Positions 1-8,371 of a DNA stretch of 64,000 bases are shown here, piece by piece. The position numbers were made by a program, and so were the translations under genes. Positions within the stretch are counted from its first letter, which is position 1, and each line of letters begins with the position of its first letter. The notes below the pieces were generated by a model. The model worked only from the letters and a program-made list of their open reading frames with translations, did no database searches and was not told where the DNA came from. The DNA comes from Dinghuibacter silviterrae (lineage in GTDB: Bacteria > Bacteroidota > Bacteroidia > Chitinophagales > Chitinophagaceae). The stretch covers positions 1,590,768 through 1,654,767 of the forward strand of contig NZ_SODV01000002.1 of assembly GCF_004366355.1 (NCBI RefSeq), read 5' to 3'.

Positions 1-208
1 CAACTATAACGTCCCCGGCTGGGGCTGGCTGCTGGCAGGGGGGATCCTGCTGCTGATCCTTTCGGTCTTCGTCATTTACTATCCCGCCGCTGCCGTCGTG
101 GGGATCATCGCCTGCTCCGGCAGCGCGTTTATCGTAGCGGGGATTTTGTCCATCGCACTGGCCTTCCGGCTCCGGGACATCAAACAGACGGTAAGGAATC
201 TCGCATAA
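1..208 (+). CDS. DUF308/HdeD-like membrane protein, C-terminal fragment
   Basis: This is the last 68 codons of a gene that begins before the window; the open frame runs from base 2 to the TAA at 206-208. The fragment has two strongly hydrophobic segments (around residues 8-30 and 33-55) rich in Gly, Ala, Ile and Leu, joined by a short turn with a YYP motif, and it ends in a charged tail. Short hydrophobic hairpins of this kind are typical of the HdeD/DUF308 integral membrane family, but the fragment is too small for a firm assignment. The next gene starts 18 bases downstream on the same strand, so co-transcription is possible. Confidence 0.5.
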   Translation, partial: NYNVPGWGWLLAGGILLLILSVFVIYYPAAAVVGIIACSGSAFIVAGILSIALAFRLRDIKQTVRNLA

Positions 209-226
209 ACCAGCACTACACATTAT

Positions 227-868
227 ATGGAAAATCTTATTTGCACGACCTTCCAGGATCAGGCGAGCGCTTTGGCGGGTTTCGAAAAATTGCACGAGCT
301 CGACCAAATCGGAGATATCGCGATCTACAATATCGCCCTCGTTCAAAAAAAAGTGGATGGCAGCCTCGTCCAACTGCATCATGAAGGGCCGGAAGGGTCC
401 GACCTGCCCGCCAAGGGCGCCATCGCCGGTTCCCTCATCGGGTGGCTGGCCGGACCGCTTGGTGCCGCCCTTGGATTATTGACAGGTGTCGCCGCCGGCG
501 CTGCCGGAGAAGACGACTTCGACGACGTGGCCCAGCAATTTGCGGACGACGCCAAAAAACAAATGGCGCCGGGCTCCTTTGCCATTTTGCTGGATGCCGA
601 AGAAGACAGCGACTTCATGATCGACAGCTACATGGCCCCCTTTCATGGTGTCATCCTCCGTTCGGCGATCCGGGATGCGTATGCCGCAGACGATCGCAAG
701 CAATGGGATGAGTTGAATGCCGAGATCGACGAAGAGGAGAAAGAGCTGTCCGCCGCAGTGGACAAAGACAAGGCGGCCGTCAAGGCACGGATAGACGCCT
801 TGAAGGAAAAACAGGCGCGGTTAAAGGAGAAAATTGTCCAAAAGGTCAAGGCGCGAAAAAAGTCCTGA
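227..868 (+). CDS. DUF1269-like protein with glycine-rich membrane hairpin
   Basis: A 213-residue protein of unknown function. Residues ~1-60 form an alpha/beta N-terminus. Residues ~62-95 are a Gly/Ala-rich stretch of small residues able to form a membrane hairpin. A second alpha/beta stretch (LLDAEEDSDFMIDSYM) follows, and the last ~75 residues are a highly charged, probably coiled-coil tail ending in Lys/Arg. This layout matches the DUF1269 family of predicted membrane-associated proteins, often linked to stress genes. No catalytic motif is visible. A strong hairpin terminator lies directly after the stop codon. Confidence 0.6.
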   Translation: MENLICTTFQDQASALAGFEKLHELDQIGDIAIYNIALVQKKVDGSLVQLHHEGPEGSDLPAKGAIAGSLIGWLAGPLGAALGLLTGVAAGAAGEDDFDDVAQQFADDAKKQMAPGSFAILLDAEEDSDFMIDSYMAPFHGVILRSAIRDAYAADDRKQWDELNAEIDEEEKELSAAVDKDKAAVKARIDALKEKQARLKEKIVQKVKARKKS

Positions 869-873
869 TCCAT

Positions 874-909
874 AAAAGGCCGGACCGCCGCATGCGGTCC
901 GGCCTTTTT
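874..909 (+). terminator. Intrinsic terminator after the DUF1269-like gene
   Basis: A perfect inverted repeat (AAAAGGCCGGACCGC / GCGGTCCGGCCTTTT, five-base loop) starts 6 bases after the stop at 868. The A and T flanks allow it to work in both directions. It lies just before the AraC gene, whose upstream in-frame ATG at 892 falls inside the hairpin, which argues for the later start at 922. Confidence 0.85.
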
Positions 910-921
910 GTACATTGCATC

Positions 922-1851
922 ATGTCATTAACAAAACCCCTCAGCGATTCCGACATCCTGGACAGGTACAAAGAGGTCTTCCAGCGATTTGCAAAGGACG
1001 GTGTCATCGATATGGACAAAAGGCTGAAGTACAAATTCAGTTATTCGGTACATCGCCTGGAAGACGTTGTCCGGAAGATGAATGGAATCGTGCCGCCCAA
1101 CCGTCAGTCGGTCTATTACATCACCTTTTTTAAGAAAGGAACGGCGCAGAAGAACATCGGTATGTTTCATTTCCCCATCGGGAGCAATACCCTGATGCTG
1201 ATCCCGCAAAGGGTGATCCATTCCACGGTCTACCAGTCGCTGCGGTGTTCCGGGTACCTCATCAACTTCAACATCGATTTTTTCCTGAACAACGCGTTTC
1301 CCAAAAAACACGTCATCGACAAAAAGGTCTTTAAGTCCTCTTTGAGGCCCTACCTGACCGTGTCCGCCGGCCAAAGGAAGAAGCTGGAGGCAATCTTCGA
1401 GTACATTCTCCGGGAAAATGCCTCCGGCCACCTGGAGAAAAACCAGATGATCGCCCTCAAGATCCTGGAGCTGCTTATCCTATGCGACCGGTTTTTTACC
1501 GACGCAGAGGCCATCGGGAAGGAAAGCATCTACCATCCGACCATCGAAAAATTCAACGAACTGCTGGATCAGCATGCTTCCAAAGAAAGGACGGTCCGGT
1601 TCTATGCCGATGCCTTGAACGTTCACCCCGCGCACCTGAATTTTTTGGTGAAAAAGTACAACGGGATGAACGCCAAAAAAACGATCGACAACCGGGTCTT
1701 TATGGAAGCCCAGTCCCTCCTGGCAACGACCTCCTGGTCCGTCAAGGAGATCGCTCACCAATTGGGTTTTTCGGACGCCAACTACTTCTCCGCCTTCTTT
1801 CAAAAGATGGCCGGGATGTCTACAACGGCGTATAGGGCGAAGGCTCGTTAA
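922..1851 (+). CDS. AraC-family transcriptional regulator
   Basis: A 309-residue cytoplasmic regulator. The N-terminal ~180 residues are a cupin-like effector domain ending in a helical linker. The C-terminal ~100 residues carry the paired helix-turn-helix of the AraC family, with the conserved second motif region reading SVKEIAHQLGFSDANYFSAFFQKMAGMSTTAYR. I chose ATG 922 because the in-frame ATG at 892 lies in a terminator stem. The effector is unknown. It sits 70 bases upstream of the GntR-type regulator and may act on the lyase and transporter genes that follow. Confidence 0.9.
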   Translation: MSLTKPLSDSDILDRYKEVFQRFAKDGVIDMDKRLKYKFSYSVHRLEDVVRKMNGIVPPNRQSVYYITFFKKGTAQKNIGMFHFPIGSNTLMLIPQRVIHSTVYQSLRCSGYLINFNIDFFLNNAFPKKHVIDKKVFKSSLRPYLTVSAGQRKKLEAIFEYILRENASGHLEKNQMIALKILELLILCDRFFTDAEAIGKESIYHPTIEKFNELLDQHASKERTVRFYADALNVHPAHLNFLVKKYNGMNAKKTIDNRVFMEAQSLLATTSWSVKEIAHQLGFSDANYFSAFFQKMAGMSTTAYRAKAR

Positions 1852-1857
1852 CTTTTT

Positions 1858-1887
1858 TTTGCTGCAATCCGATTTTTTCTATATTTG
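1858..1887 (+). promoter_or_regulatory. Bacteroidota-type promoter for the GntR/symporter operon
   Basis: TTG at 1859-1861 and TATATTTG at 1880-1887 (full match to TAnnTTTG) are separated by 18 bases, the arrangement expected for the Bacteroidota primary sigma factor. Transcription would start about 30 bases before the ATG at 1922. A short AT-rich repeat (GTATAGTATAG) lies in the leader. Confidence 0.65.
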
Positions 1888-1921
1888 TAGGATAGTATAG
1901 TATAGGACAGATTGCTGCTGT

Positions 1922-2938
1922 ATGAGAGAGATCTACCAACAAATCCTGGAACTGGAGGGAACGCCCGGCTTGTCTAAACACGACCAGTTGGTACAAGGGA
2001 TGATCAATGCGATCAACGCCAGGATCGTGTCCAGGGGGGATCTGCTCCCTTCGGTCAATAACCTGAGCAAGGAACTGGGATTTGCCAAAGAAACCATCGC
2101 CCGGGGGTACAAGGAGTTGACCACCCGCGGAATTGTGGTCTCCAAGAACCGGCTTGGTTTTTTTGTCTCCAACGAGGATACGGAGCAACAACTGAAAATC
2201 GCCCTGTTGTTGTTTGCCTTCGATTCGTTCCAGGAGACCTTTTACAAAACCTTCCGCGACAGGCTTGGACCATACGTCCACATTGACGTCTTTTTCCACC
2301 ACAACAATATTTCGGTTTTCGAGAACATCGTCTCCAACGTGCGCGGCAAATACGGCATGTACGTCATTGCCCCTATTCCGAACGAGCGCACGGCCGGGAT
2401 CCTGCAAACCCTGCCGCTGGACAAATTCCTGATGATCGACCGGTTCGAACCCATGGAAGGGAACTTCTCCTACATCGTACAGGAGTTCGAGAAGGCCTCG
2501 TATAAAGCATTCGCGGAACTCGGCGAGACGATCAAAAGGTTCGATGAAATGATTTTTTACTATCGCCCGGATTCGGATACACCCGTGGAAATCTATCGCG
2601 CCTTTAAGAAGTTCATTAAGGATTTCAAAATTAAAGGGAGCATTAAAACGGAGTACCTGCCTGGTTCGCTTGAACGAGGAAAAGCTTATTTCACCATCAA
2701 CAACGCGGAACTCTGGGAAATGCTCCGGGACAGCGGGGTCAAGAAATTCAAGCTGGGCAAGGACGTGGGGGTGTTATCGCACAACGACGACGTGGTGAAG
2801 GAGATCATCTGCGACGGGATCACCACGTATTCCACGGACTTCAGGCTGATGGCGGAAAAGGCGGCGGATTTCGTGCTGCATAGACACCCGGTCCGGGAAG
2901 TGGTGCCGACGATATTAATACGAAGGAAGTCGATATGA
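1922..2938 (+). CDS. GntR-type regulator with sugar-binding (LacI-like) domain
   Basis: A 338-residue regulator. Residues ~5-80 are a GntR-type winged helix-turn-helix (LPSVNNLSKELGFAKETIARGYKELTTRGIVVSKNRLGFFV). Residues ~95-335 form a periplasmic-binding-protein-like sensor, including the late segment GKDVGVLSHNDDVVKEIICDGITTYSTDF, typical of sugar sensors. This GntR/LacI hybrid architecture is common in Bacteroidota sugar regulation. Its stop overlaps the start of the symporter gene (ATGA at 2935-2938), so the two are translationally coupled and the symporter substrate is probably tied to the ligand it senses. Ligand unknown. Confidence 0.88.
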   Translation: MREIYQQILELEGTPGLSKHDQLVQGMINAINARIVSRGDLLPSVNNLSKELGFAKETIARGYKELTTRGIVVSKNRLGFFVSNEDTEQQLKIALLLFAFDSFQETFYKTFRDRLGPYVHIDVFFHHNNISVFENIVSNVRGKYGMYVIAPIPNERTAGILQTLPLDKFLMIDRFEPMEGNFSYIVQEFEKASYKAFAELGETIKRFDEMIFYYRPDSDTPVEIYRAFKKFIKDFKIKGSIKTEYLPGSLERGKAYFTINNAELWEMLRDSGVKKFKLGKDVGVLSHNDDVVKEIICDGITTYSTDFRLMAEKAADFVLHRHPVREVVPTILIRRKSI

Positions 2939-4530
2939 TTACTTTCGCGACGATAAGCTTTCTGGGTTGGACGCTGTTTGTGGCCGCGGTTTCCTGGTTC
3001 AAGACGAGGAAACAACGCTTACGCACGACCTCCGACTTTTTTATGGGCTCCCGGAGCCTTAGCTTCTGGGTCGTCGGTGGCTCGCTGTTCTTCACGAACA
3101 TGAGCGCCAACCAGTTTATCGGCGAGAACGAGTCGGTCTATATCAACAACATGACGGTCATGGCCTGGGGCATGAGCTCCATCGTGGCCATGCTCGTGGT
3201 CAGTGAATTCTTTATGCCCCTCTACCTCCGGATCGGCGCGGTCACCACCGCCGATTTCCTGGAGGAGCGGTTTGACGGAGCCACCAAAAAGATCGTCACG
3301 TTTATCTTCCTGGCCGGTTACCTGCTCAGCCTCATCCCCACCGTACTCTACGGAGGAGCGGTGGCCTTTGAAGGCATTTTTCACCTGCACGAGCACCTGG
3401 GCATCAGCCACTGGGCGGCGATCTGGGTTTTTGTCGTCGCGCTGGCCGTCATCGGGTGCTGTTATACCTTGCTCGGTGGTTTTAAGGCCATCAGCATTTC
3501 CGACAGCGTGCAGGGTTTGGGGATGATGATCGGCGGCCTTTTATTACCTTATTTTGGCTTCCGTTACCTGGGGCATGGGGACGTCTGGGCGGGGATACGC
3601 ACCGTGCTCCACACCCGGACGGACCACCTCAACGCCATCGGCTCCGCGGGCGACCAGGTACCTTTTAGCACCATCTTTACAGGGATGTTCCTCGTGAACC
3701 TGTACTACTGGGGTATGGAGCAATACATCATGCAGGACGCCCTGGCGGCCAAAAACCTGGAGCAGGGTCAAAAAGGGATCGCGCTGGCCTGTGTTGGCAA
3801 GCTGCTGGCGCCCCTGATGCTCAATATCCCCGGGTTGATCGCCCTCCATGTCTATAGCCACCTCGACGATACCACTTCGGTTTTCCCCCGTCTCGTGGGC
3901 GACGTTATGCCCCCGCTTTGGGTGGGGTTTATCGCTGCCATCGTGTTTGGAGGGGCGTTGGGTACGTTCAACGCCGGTCTTAATAGTTCGGCGACGCTTT
4001 TTATCATGAACCTATACGGCCCACGCAAAACCGCCGCCCCCGCGCCCGACGGTCGCCGCCTGATCCGCGCCGGCAAACGCTTCCAGGTGGCCGTGACCTT
4101 GCTCGGCGTGGGCATCGCCCCTTTCATCATGTTTTTCAGGGGCGGCTTCTACACCTATATTCAAAAGGTCTCCAGTTTTTTCAGCATCCCCGTGTTTACC
4201 GTGCTGGTGATCGGTTTTGCGACCAAAAAGGTACCGGCCGTCGCTGCCAAAGCCGGTCTTGTCTTTTTCGTCGTCATCTATGCACTCACCCAGTCGGTCC
4301 TGCCGACGGGGTTGCACTATCTCCACGTCGTATTCATCTTGTTTATACTCACTGCAGGGTTGATGCTCTTCATCGGGCGTGTCGCGCCGCAGGCGGTTCC
4401 TTACCGCTCCAGGCCCATGCCCCTGATCGACATAAGACCATGGAAACACCGTCACTGGTATAGCCTCGGGTTGATCATCGCCGTCGTGCTGATGTTCCTC
4501 CTGTTTTCACCTTATGGATTAGCAAAATGA
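2935..4530 (+). CDS. Sodium:solute symporter (SSS family)
   Basis: A 531-residue inner-membrane protein with about 13-14 hydrophobic helices spread over its whole length. It begins with a membrane helix followed by a charged loop and SDFFMGSRSLSFWVVGGSLFFTNMSA, the conserved TM1/TM2 region of sodium:solute symporters. Later helices include LAGYLLSLIPTVLYGGA and the GGFKAISISDSVQGLGM segment. The family imports sugars, amino or uronic acids, or vitamins with Na+. Position between a sugar-type GntR regulator and an AraC regulator, and convergent with a polysaccharide lyase, suggests a mono- or oligosaccharide, possibly a uronate (inference). Confidence 0.92.
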   Translation: MITFATISFLGWTLFVAAVSWFKTRKQRLRTTSDFFMGSRSLSFWVVGGSLFFTNMSANQFIGENESVYINNMTVMAWGMSSIVAMLVVSEFFMPLYLRIGAVTTADFLEERFDGATKKIVTFIFLAGYLLSLIPTVLYGGAVAFEGIFHLHEHLGISHWAAIWVFVVALAVIGCCYTLLGGFKAISISDSVQGLGMMIGGLLLPYFGFRYLGHGDVWAGIRTVLHTRTDHLNAIGSAGDQVPFSTIFTGMFLVNLYYWGMEQYIMQDALAAKNLEQGQKGIALACVGKLLAPLMLNIPGLIALHVYSHLDDTTSVFPRLVGDVMPPLWVGFIAAIVFGGALGTFNAGLNSSATLFIMNLYGPRKTAAPAPDGRRLIRAGKRFQVAVTLLGVGIAPFIMFFRGGFYTYIQKVSSFFSIPVFTVLVIGFATKKVPAVAAKAGLVFFVVIYALTQSVLPTGLHYLHVVFILFILTAGLMLFIGRVAPQAVPYRSRPMPLIDIRPWKHRHWYSLGLIIAVVLMFLLFSPYGLAK

Positions 4531-4533
4531 TGT

Positions 4534-5463
4534 ATGATGACCAGCGAAAAAAAACGAGATGGGTTTATCGGGGAGAAGCTCCTCAGCCTGCCGGCCATGG
4601 TCCGGAGGAACATGATACTGCCCGACCCGGTGCTGAGCCGGTTGTTTGTCGCAGAGATCGGCTACTTTCCAAAGGCGGCGGGCCATTACCGGCGGCGAAG
4701 GGAGGGGTGTGCCGACAACATCCTCATTTATTGCGTGGGCGGCAAGGGCTGGTACACGGTCAGGGACAAACGCTTTACGGTCGGCCCCAATGAATTCGTC
4801 ATTCTCCCCGCCACCCGTGACTTCCTAAGCTACGGCGCGGACGAGAAAGACCCCTGGACGATCTACTGGATCCACTTCAGCGGGGGAGACGTGGAGATGT
4901 TCAACCAGCGCTTTGGCATCGGTTCGAGCCCCGAGCCCCGTCCCATCATGTTCAATGAAAAGGGGCTGCAGCTATGGGATACCATCTACCGCCACCTCGA
5001 AACCGGCTATACCAACGAAACCCTTGCGGGGGCCAATTTATGCCTGTATCACCTGATTGCGACGTTTCTTTTCCCTGCCAATACGCCAAAGGTGAAGAAA
5101 GACAACGTCATCGACGACGCCATCGGGTATATGCGCGGCAAGCTTGACAAAACCCTTACGGTCAAGGAGCTGGCCCACGCCTGCGGCCTGTCCGGTTCGC
5201 ATTTTTCCCACCTGTTTCACAAAACGACCGGTATGCCTCCCCTCGAATACTTTATCCGGTTAAAGCTCGAACGAGCCTGCATCTTCCTTTTCGATTCCGA
5301 CCTCAAGATTAAGGAAATCGCCTGCCAGGTGGGCTATGACGATCCCTATTATTTCTCCCGGTTGTTCAAAAAGCACATGCACCTCTCGCCCCACCAATAC
5401 CGGAATAACCAGGCGGGGAGAAGGAGCCTCGGAGTCGCGGCGGCGCTGGCGCCGGTTGTTTAA
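4534..5463 (+). CDS. AraC-family regulator with cupin sensor
   Basis: A 309-residue regulator. Residues ~35-120 form an arabinose-binding-type cupin (GGKGWYTVRDKRFTVGPNEFVILPATR, then DPWTIYWIHFSGG). Residues ~190-290 form the double helix-turn-helix (LTVKELAHACGLSGSHFSHLFHKTTGMPPLEYFIRLK, then IKEIACQVGYDDPYYFSRLFKKHMHLSPHQYR). It starts 3 bases after the symporter stop, so it is probably the third gene of that operon. A nearby ATG at 4537 could also be used. Its 3' end overlaps the convergent lyase gene by four bases. It is a local carbohydrate regulator by context; the inducer is unknown. Confidence 0.9.
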   Translation: MMTSEKKRDGFIGEKLLSLPAMVRRNMILPDPVLSRLFVAEIGYFPKAAGHYRRRREGCADNILIYCVGGKGWYTVRDKRFTVGPNEFVILPATRDFLSYGADEKDPWTIYWIHFSGGDVEMFNQRFGIGSSPEPRPIMFNEKGLQLWDTIYRHLETGYTNETLAGANLCLYHLIATFLFPANTPKVKKDNVIDDAIGYMRGKLDKTLTVKELAHACGLSGSHFSHLFHKTTGMPPLEYFIRLKLERACIFLFDSDLKIKEIACQVGYDDPYYFSRLFKKHMHLSPHQYRNNQAGRRSLGVAAALAPVV

Positions 5464-6617
5464 GGCTCCAGCGTATACAGCAACGTACCATACCCCAGTT
5501 GGTCAAACCCACCGCTGTTCGGCCCATAATTCCCGCCGCCTCCTTCCGGCCGCAGGGCTGCCGCCATCCGTGCGCAATTCGGTGCCTGTAGCCCGCGGCG
5601 TCTGACATAGTGGTTATATACCAGCTCCCAGACGGGTCGCGCCGAGCCTCGCGCCGTCGCGCTGATCACCGGTTGGTCCACCCCCGCGCAATTGGTATAT
5701 TCCGTATACGGCACCGAATCCCCCAGGTTATACCTGGCTACATATTCCGCGCCCTTTAAAAAACGGTTGTTGTCATACCCATACAGGTCGTCCCCCTGGT
5801 TCCATGCCATTTCGCAAAGCGCGCCCATTTCGCCGATGCCCAGTTGCGTATGCCCCTGGTCCCTGCCGCTTTCCTGCCACTGCCCCAGGCTATCCCCGTA
5901 CAATACGTTCACCGCTTTTAGGATGTTCCCGTTTCCCGGCCCGTTTTTGAAATAGCCGATCGCCTCGTTATACATGGACCGGTCGTCGCAAAGCACACCG
6001 ATCGCCATGACCGCGTCCATATTGCACAGGTCCCAATTCGCATAGAAATGGGTCATGCAACCCTCCGTACGGGTCAGGAACTGGTGGTTGATCGTGTAGA
6101 AAACGTTTTTCATCATTTGCCGGAAACGGTCAAATGCGGGTACATCCCAACCCGGGTAGGTCCGCATGATCTCCGCGGCATTGGCCAGTTCATAACCATA
6201 CAATCCAGCCGCCAGCACCCGGTCGTTCGTTCCTTCCAGGGCCGTCAGCGAATCCGCCCAACCGTTCAGGATCTGTACTGCCGCGTTTGCAAACGCCGTG
6301 TCTTCAGAGATCTTCCACCGGATCGCGAGCGCATACGCCGCCGCGATGTCGTTATATAGCAGTGCATAATTCTCCTTGTGCACCCCGTCATAACCCCGGT
6401 ACACAATGGACACCGGCCGGGGTTTGTAGTTCGCCTGGGCGTGGCTATTGGCCTCCAGGACCTTCCACCCCGACACCCAGGGCTCGGCGTCTTGCCGGAT
6501 CTTCTGTCTGATCCGGTCGAAGTCCGACTCTTTTTGAAGAAGGCCCGGGTGGAGGAAAGATTGGCTAAAGCCGGCAACGCTGGTAAGCAACGCGCTTATG
6601 ATCAGTAGGGTTCTCAT
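5460..6617 (-). CDS. Secreted polysaccharide lyase, alginate-lyase family
   Basis: A 385-residue protein with a signal peptide (MRTLLIISALLTSVAGFSQ). The rest is helix-rich with an alpha/alpha-toroid look. Motifs HFYANWDLCNM (~190-200) and ESGRDQGHTQLGIGEM (~249-264) are diagnostic of the alginate_lyase fold, and Asn194, His190 and His256 are candidate catalytic residues. Such enzymes cleave uronate-containing polysaccharides by beta-elimination in the periplasm or outside the cell. The closest CAZy family could be PL5 or PL38, which I cannot separate here. It converges on the AraC gene and is probably part of the same uronate-related locus as the symporter. Confidence 0.8.
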   Translation of the reverse strand: MRTLLIISALLTSVAGFSQSFLHPGLLQKESDFDRIRQKIRQDAEPWVSGWKVLEANSHAQANYKPRPVSIVYRGYDGVHKENYALLYNDIAAAYALAIRWKISEDTAFANAAVQILNGWADSLTALEGTNDRVLAAGLYGYELANAAEIMRTYPGWDVPAFDRFRQMMKNVFYTINHQFLTRTEGCMTHFYANWDLCNMDAVMAIGVLCDDRSMYNEAIGYFKNGPGNGNILKAVNVLYGDSLGQWQESGRDQGHTQLGIGEMGALCEMAWNQGDDLYGYDNNRFLKGAEYVARYNLGDSVPYTEYTNCAGVDQPVISATARGSARPVWELVYNHYVRRRGLQAPNCARMAAALRPEGGGGNYGPNSGGFDQLGYGTLLYTLEP

Positions 6618-6655
6618 GTCGCAATATTCGGGTTTTTTGGCCGTAGGGTGGGGTG

Positions 6656-6663
6656 TACTTTTG
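6656..6663 (+). promoter_or_regulatory. Possible -7 element giving a leaderless AlkB transcript
   Basis: TACTTTTG at 6656-6663 matches TAnnTTTG exactly, with a TTTG at 6636-6639 upstream. The expected transcription start (~6668-6670) coincides with the GTG start of the AlkB-like gene. The upstream spacing is shorter than ideal, so this is tentative. Confidence 0.35.
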
Positions 6664-6667
6664 TTAA

Positions 6668-7273
6668 GTGATCGACCTTTTTACACACTACGGCACCAAC
6701 CTGCTCCCCTACGACGGGGAAGTGCGCTACTTTGGGCCCATCCTTGCCCAAGCCAACGACTATCTGGCCCGGTTACTCGCTGACATTCCCTGGCAACACG
6801 ACCAGGTCTTTGTACAAGGCCAGCTTCGAAATACCCGGCGCAAGGTCGCCTGGTTTGGGGACCATTCCTTTGCCTATACCTATTCCGGTGTGGCCCACCA
6901 CGCATTGCCGTGGACGCCCGTGCTCAACGAATTAAAGACGATTGTCCAGGGGGTGGGCAAAGCGTCCTTCAACTCCTGCCTCCTTAACCTATACGCCGAC
7001 GGCTCCGAGGCCATGTCCTGGCATAGCGACAACGAAGCGTCGCTCGGCGTCAATACCACCATCGCTTCCCTCAGCCTTGGCGCCGAACGGCGGTTTTTAT
7101 TCCGGCACAAAAAGACCCGGGAGACCGTGGAAGTCTTTCTGGAACAAGGCAGCCTTCTCGTCATGAAGGGAGAAACCCAGACCCACTGGCTGCACAGCCT
7201 TCCGGTGACCGCGAAGATCAACAAGCCCCGGGTCAACCTTACTTTCAGGACATTTTTGTATGTTGGGGAATGA
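6668..7273 (+). CDS. AlkB-like 2-oxoglutarate/Fe(II) dioxygenase
   Basis: A 201-residue cytoplasmic enzyme of the AlkB family, which removes alkyl groups from nucleic-acid bases by oxidative demethylation. The iron ligands are visible as WHSDNE (His119, Asp121) and the distal His176 in THWLHSLP. The 2-oxoglutarate contact is RVNLTFR (Arg188 and Arg194). The fold start NLLPYDGEVRYFGPIL and the length are normal for the Bacteroidota ALKBH2/3-like group. The start codon is GTG; no ATG lies nearby and family members begin at this point. The stop overlaps the next gene (ATGA), implying coupling to the lipoprotein. Confidence 0.93.
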   Translation: MIDLFTHYGTNLLPYDGEVRYFGPILAQANDYLARLLADIPWQHDQVFVQGQLRNTRRKVAWFGDHSFAYTYSGVAHHALPWTPVLNELKTIVQGVGKASFNSCLLNLYADGSEAMSWHSDNEASLGVNTTIASLSLGAERRFLFRHKKTRETVEVFLEQGSLLVMKGETQTHWLHSLPVTAKINKPRVNLTFRTFLYVGE

Positions 7274-8298
7274 AAACAAGCACCCTCTTACTGCTGTCCT
7301 TCCTCTTGTTTATCAGTTGCCGGCATACCTCCCACGATCTAAACATACCTTCTTCCATTGATCCCATCCGGTCAACCGACGACCAGGGCATCCCGGGGAC
7401 ACCCCTTTATTTACCCCTGCCGCTCGGATGGCAATTGGATACACCCCGTCAACTCCTTTATTTCAGGGATAGCTCGATCCTTATAAAGATCCGATACACC
7501 GCTCATGCCTCTTTCAGGGACGATTTTCCCTATATAGAACGGACGCTGGACACCCTTTTTAAAAGACGCCCCGCCCCGCTTTACTATAAGCGTGTCTTTC
7601 GAACGAGTTACGATACCGCGTTGCTCTATTATGCCCCCAGCAGTCACCAAGGCAAAGAGCAGGTGGTCTACCTGTTCGGCAACAGGGAATCCTATGTGAC
7701 CGCGCTGGCCCAATTCAACGCAGGCGACAATAAGGCCAGGGATTCGGCTGTCGCCACACTTCTTTCCCTTTACGTGAGCGATATAGCGGCGGGTGTCCCC
7801 GTCTTGGACAGACCCATGGAAGGACCCGTGGTCACTTCTTTTATGCCCATCGTCTACAACCTCGACACCGTGCATGCAAACTTCAGGTTGGCCGAAAGGG
7901 GGTCCCTAGGGGACATCTACACAGCGCCCGGAAGCCGCGATACCATCATCATTACGCCGGCCACCCCCACCATGGAGGACAGGTTGGCGGGGATGGACAG
8001 TCATGCACTCATGGTCATTGAAGATTTAGGTCAGATAAGGGCCGACAGGGAGATCATGAGGGGAATGACCAAGGGGGATGTGGATGCCACGGAGCTGGTA
8101 GGCACCAAAGTAAAACCTTCGGGAACGTGCGAAGTATATGCGCTGACCCGCCATGAAAAAAACCAATACCTCGTATTTACCGCTTACCTATACGACGATA
8201 CGGCGAGGCAGATCAACGTAGTAAGGCGTTTGGCCAGGGGCCTCACGCTTAAGCCAAGGGGGTGGTATCTGGGGTATAAGGAAATATTGGAAAATTAA
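7270..8298 (+). CDS. Predicted lipoprotein of unknown function
   Basis: A 342-residue protein with a lipoprotein signal peptide whose lipobox ends FISC (Cys17). The mature part is mixed alpha/beta and polar, without a motif I recognise; the segment PLYLPLPLGWQLDTPRQLLYFRDSSILIKI is its most conserved-looking stretch. It is co-translated with the AlkB-like gene by a four-base overlap, yet as an envelope lipoprotein it is unlikely to share that enzyme's reaction. It could be an outer-membrane-anchored surface or periplasmic protein. No function assigned. Confidence 0.7.
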   Translation: MKTSTLLLLSFLLFISCRHTSHDLNIPSSIDPIRSTDDQGIPGTPLYLPLPLGWQLDTPRQLLYFRDSSILIKIRYTAHASFRDDFPYIERTLDTLFKRRPAPLYYKRVFRTSYDTALLYYAPSSHQGKEQVVYLFGNRESYVTALAQFNAGDNKARDSAVATLLSLYVSDIAAGVPVLDRPMEGPVVTSFMPIVYNLDTVHANFRLAERGSLGDIYTAPGSRDTIIITPATPTMEDRLAGMDSHALMVIEDLGQIRADREIMRGMTKGDVDATELVGTKVKPSGTCEVYALTRHEKNQYLVFTAYLYDDTARQINVVRRLARGLTLKPRGWYLGYKEILEN

Positions 8299-8337
8299 AA
8301 GGGCGCTTTTTACGCTTGCAAATCCCGGAAAAATGTA

Positions 8338-8371
8338 GTATACTTTCATTAGCTAAACTAATCAAAGTATG
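8338..8371 (+). promoter_or_regulatory. Conserved leader of peptide gene 1
   Basis: The 34 bases ending in the ATG of the first cysteine-rich peptide match the 34 bases ending in the ATG of the second (11,647-11,680) at 30 positions. They share GTATACT and AGCTAAACTAATCA. A TTG lies about 20 bases upstream here (8316-8318). The block probably contains the -7 region and the start of the mRNA, so both genes are likely co-regulated. Confidence 0.6.
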
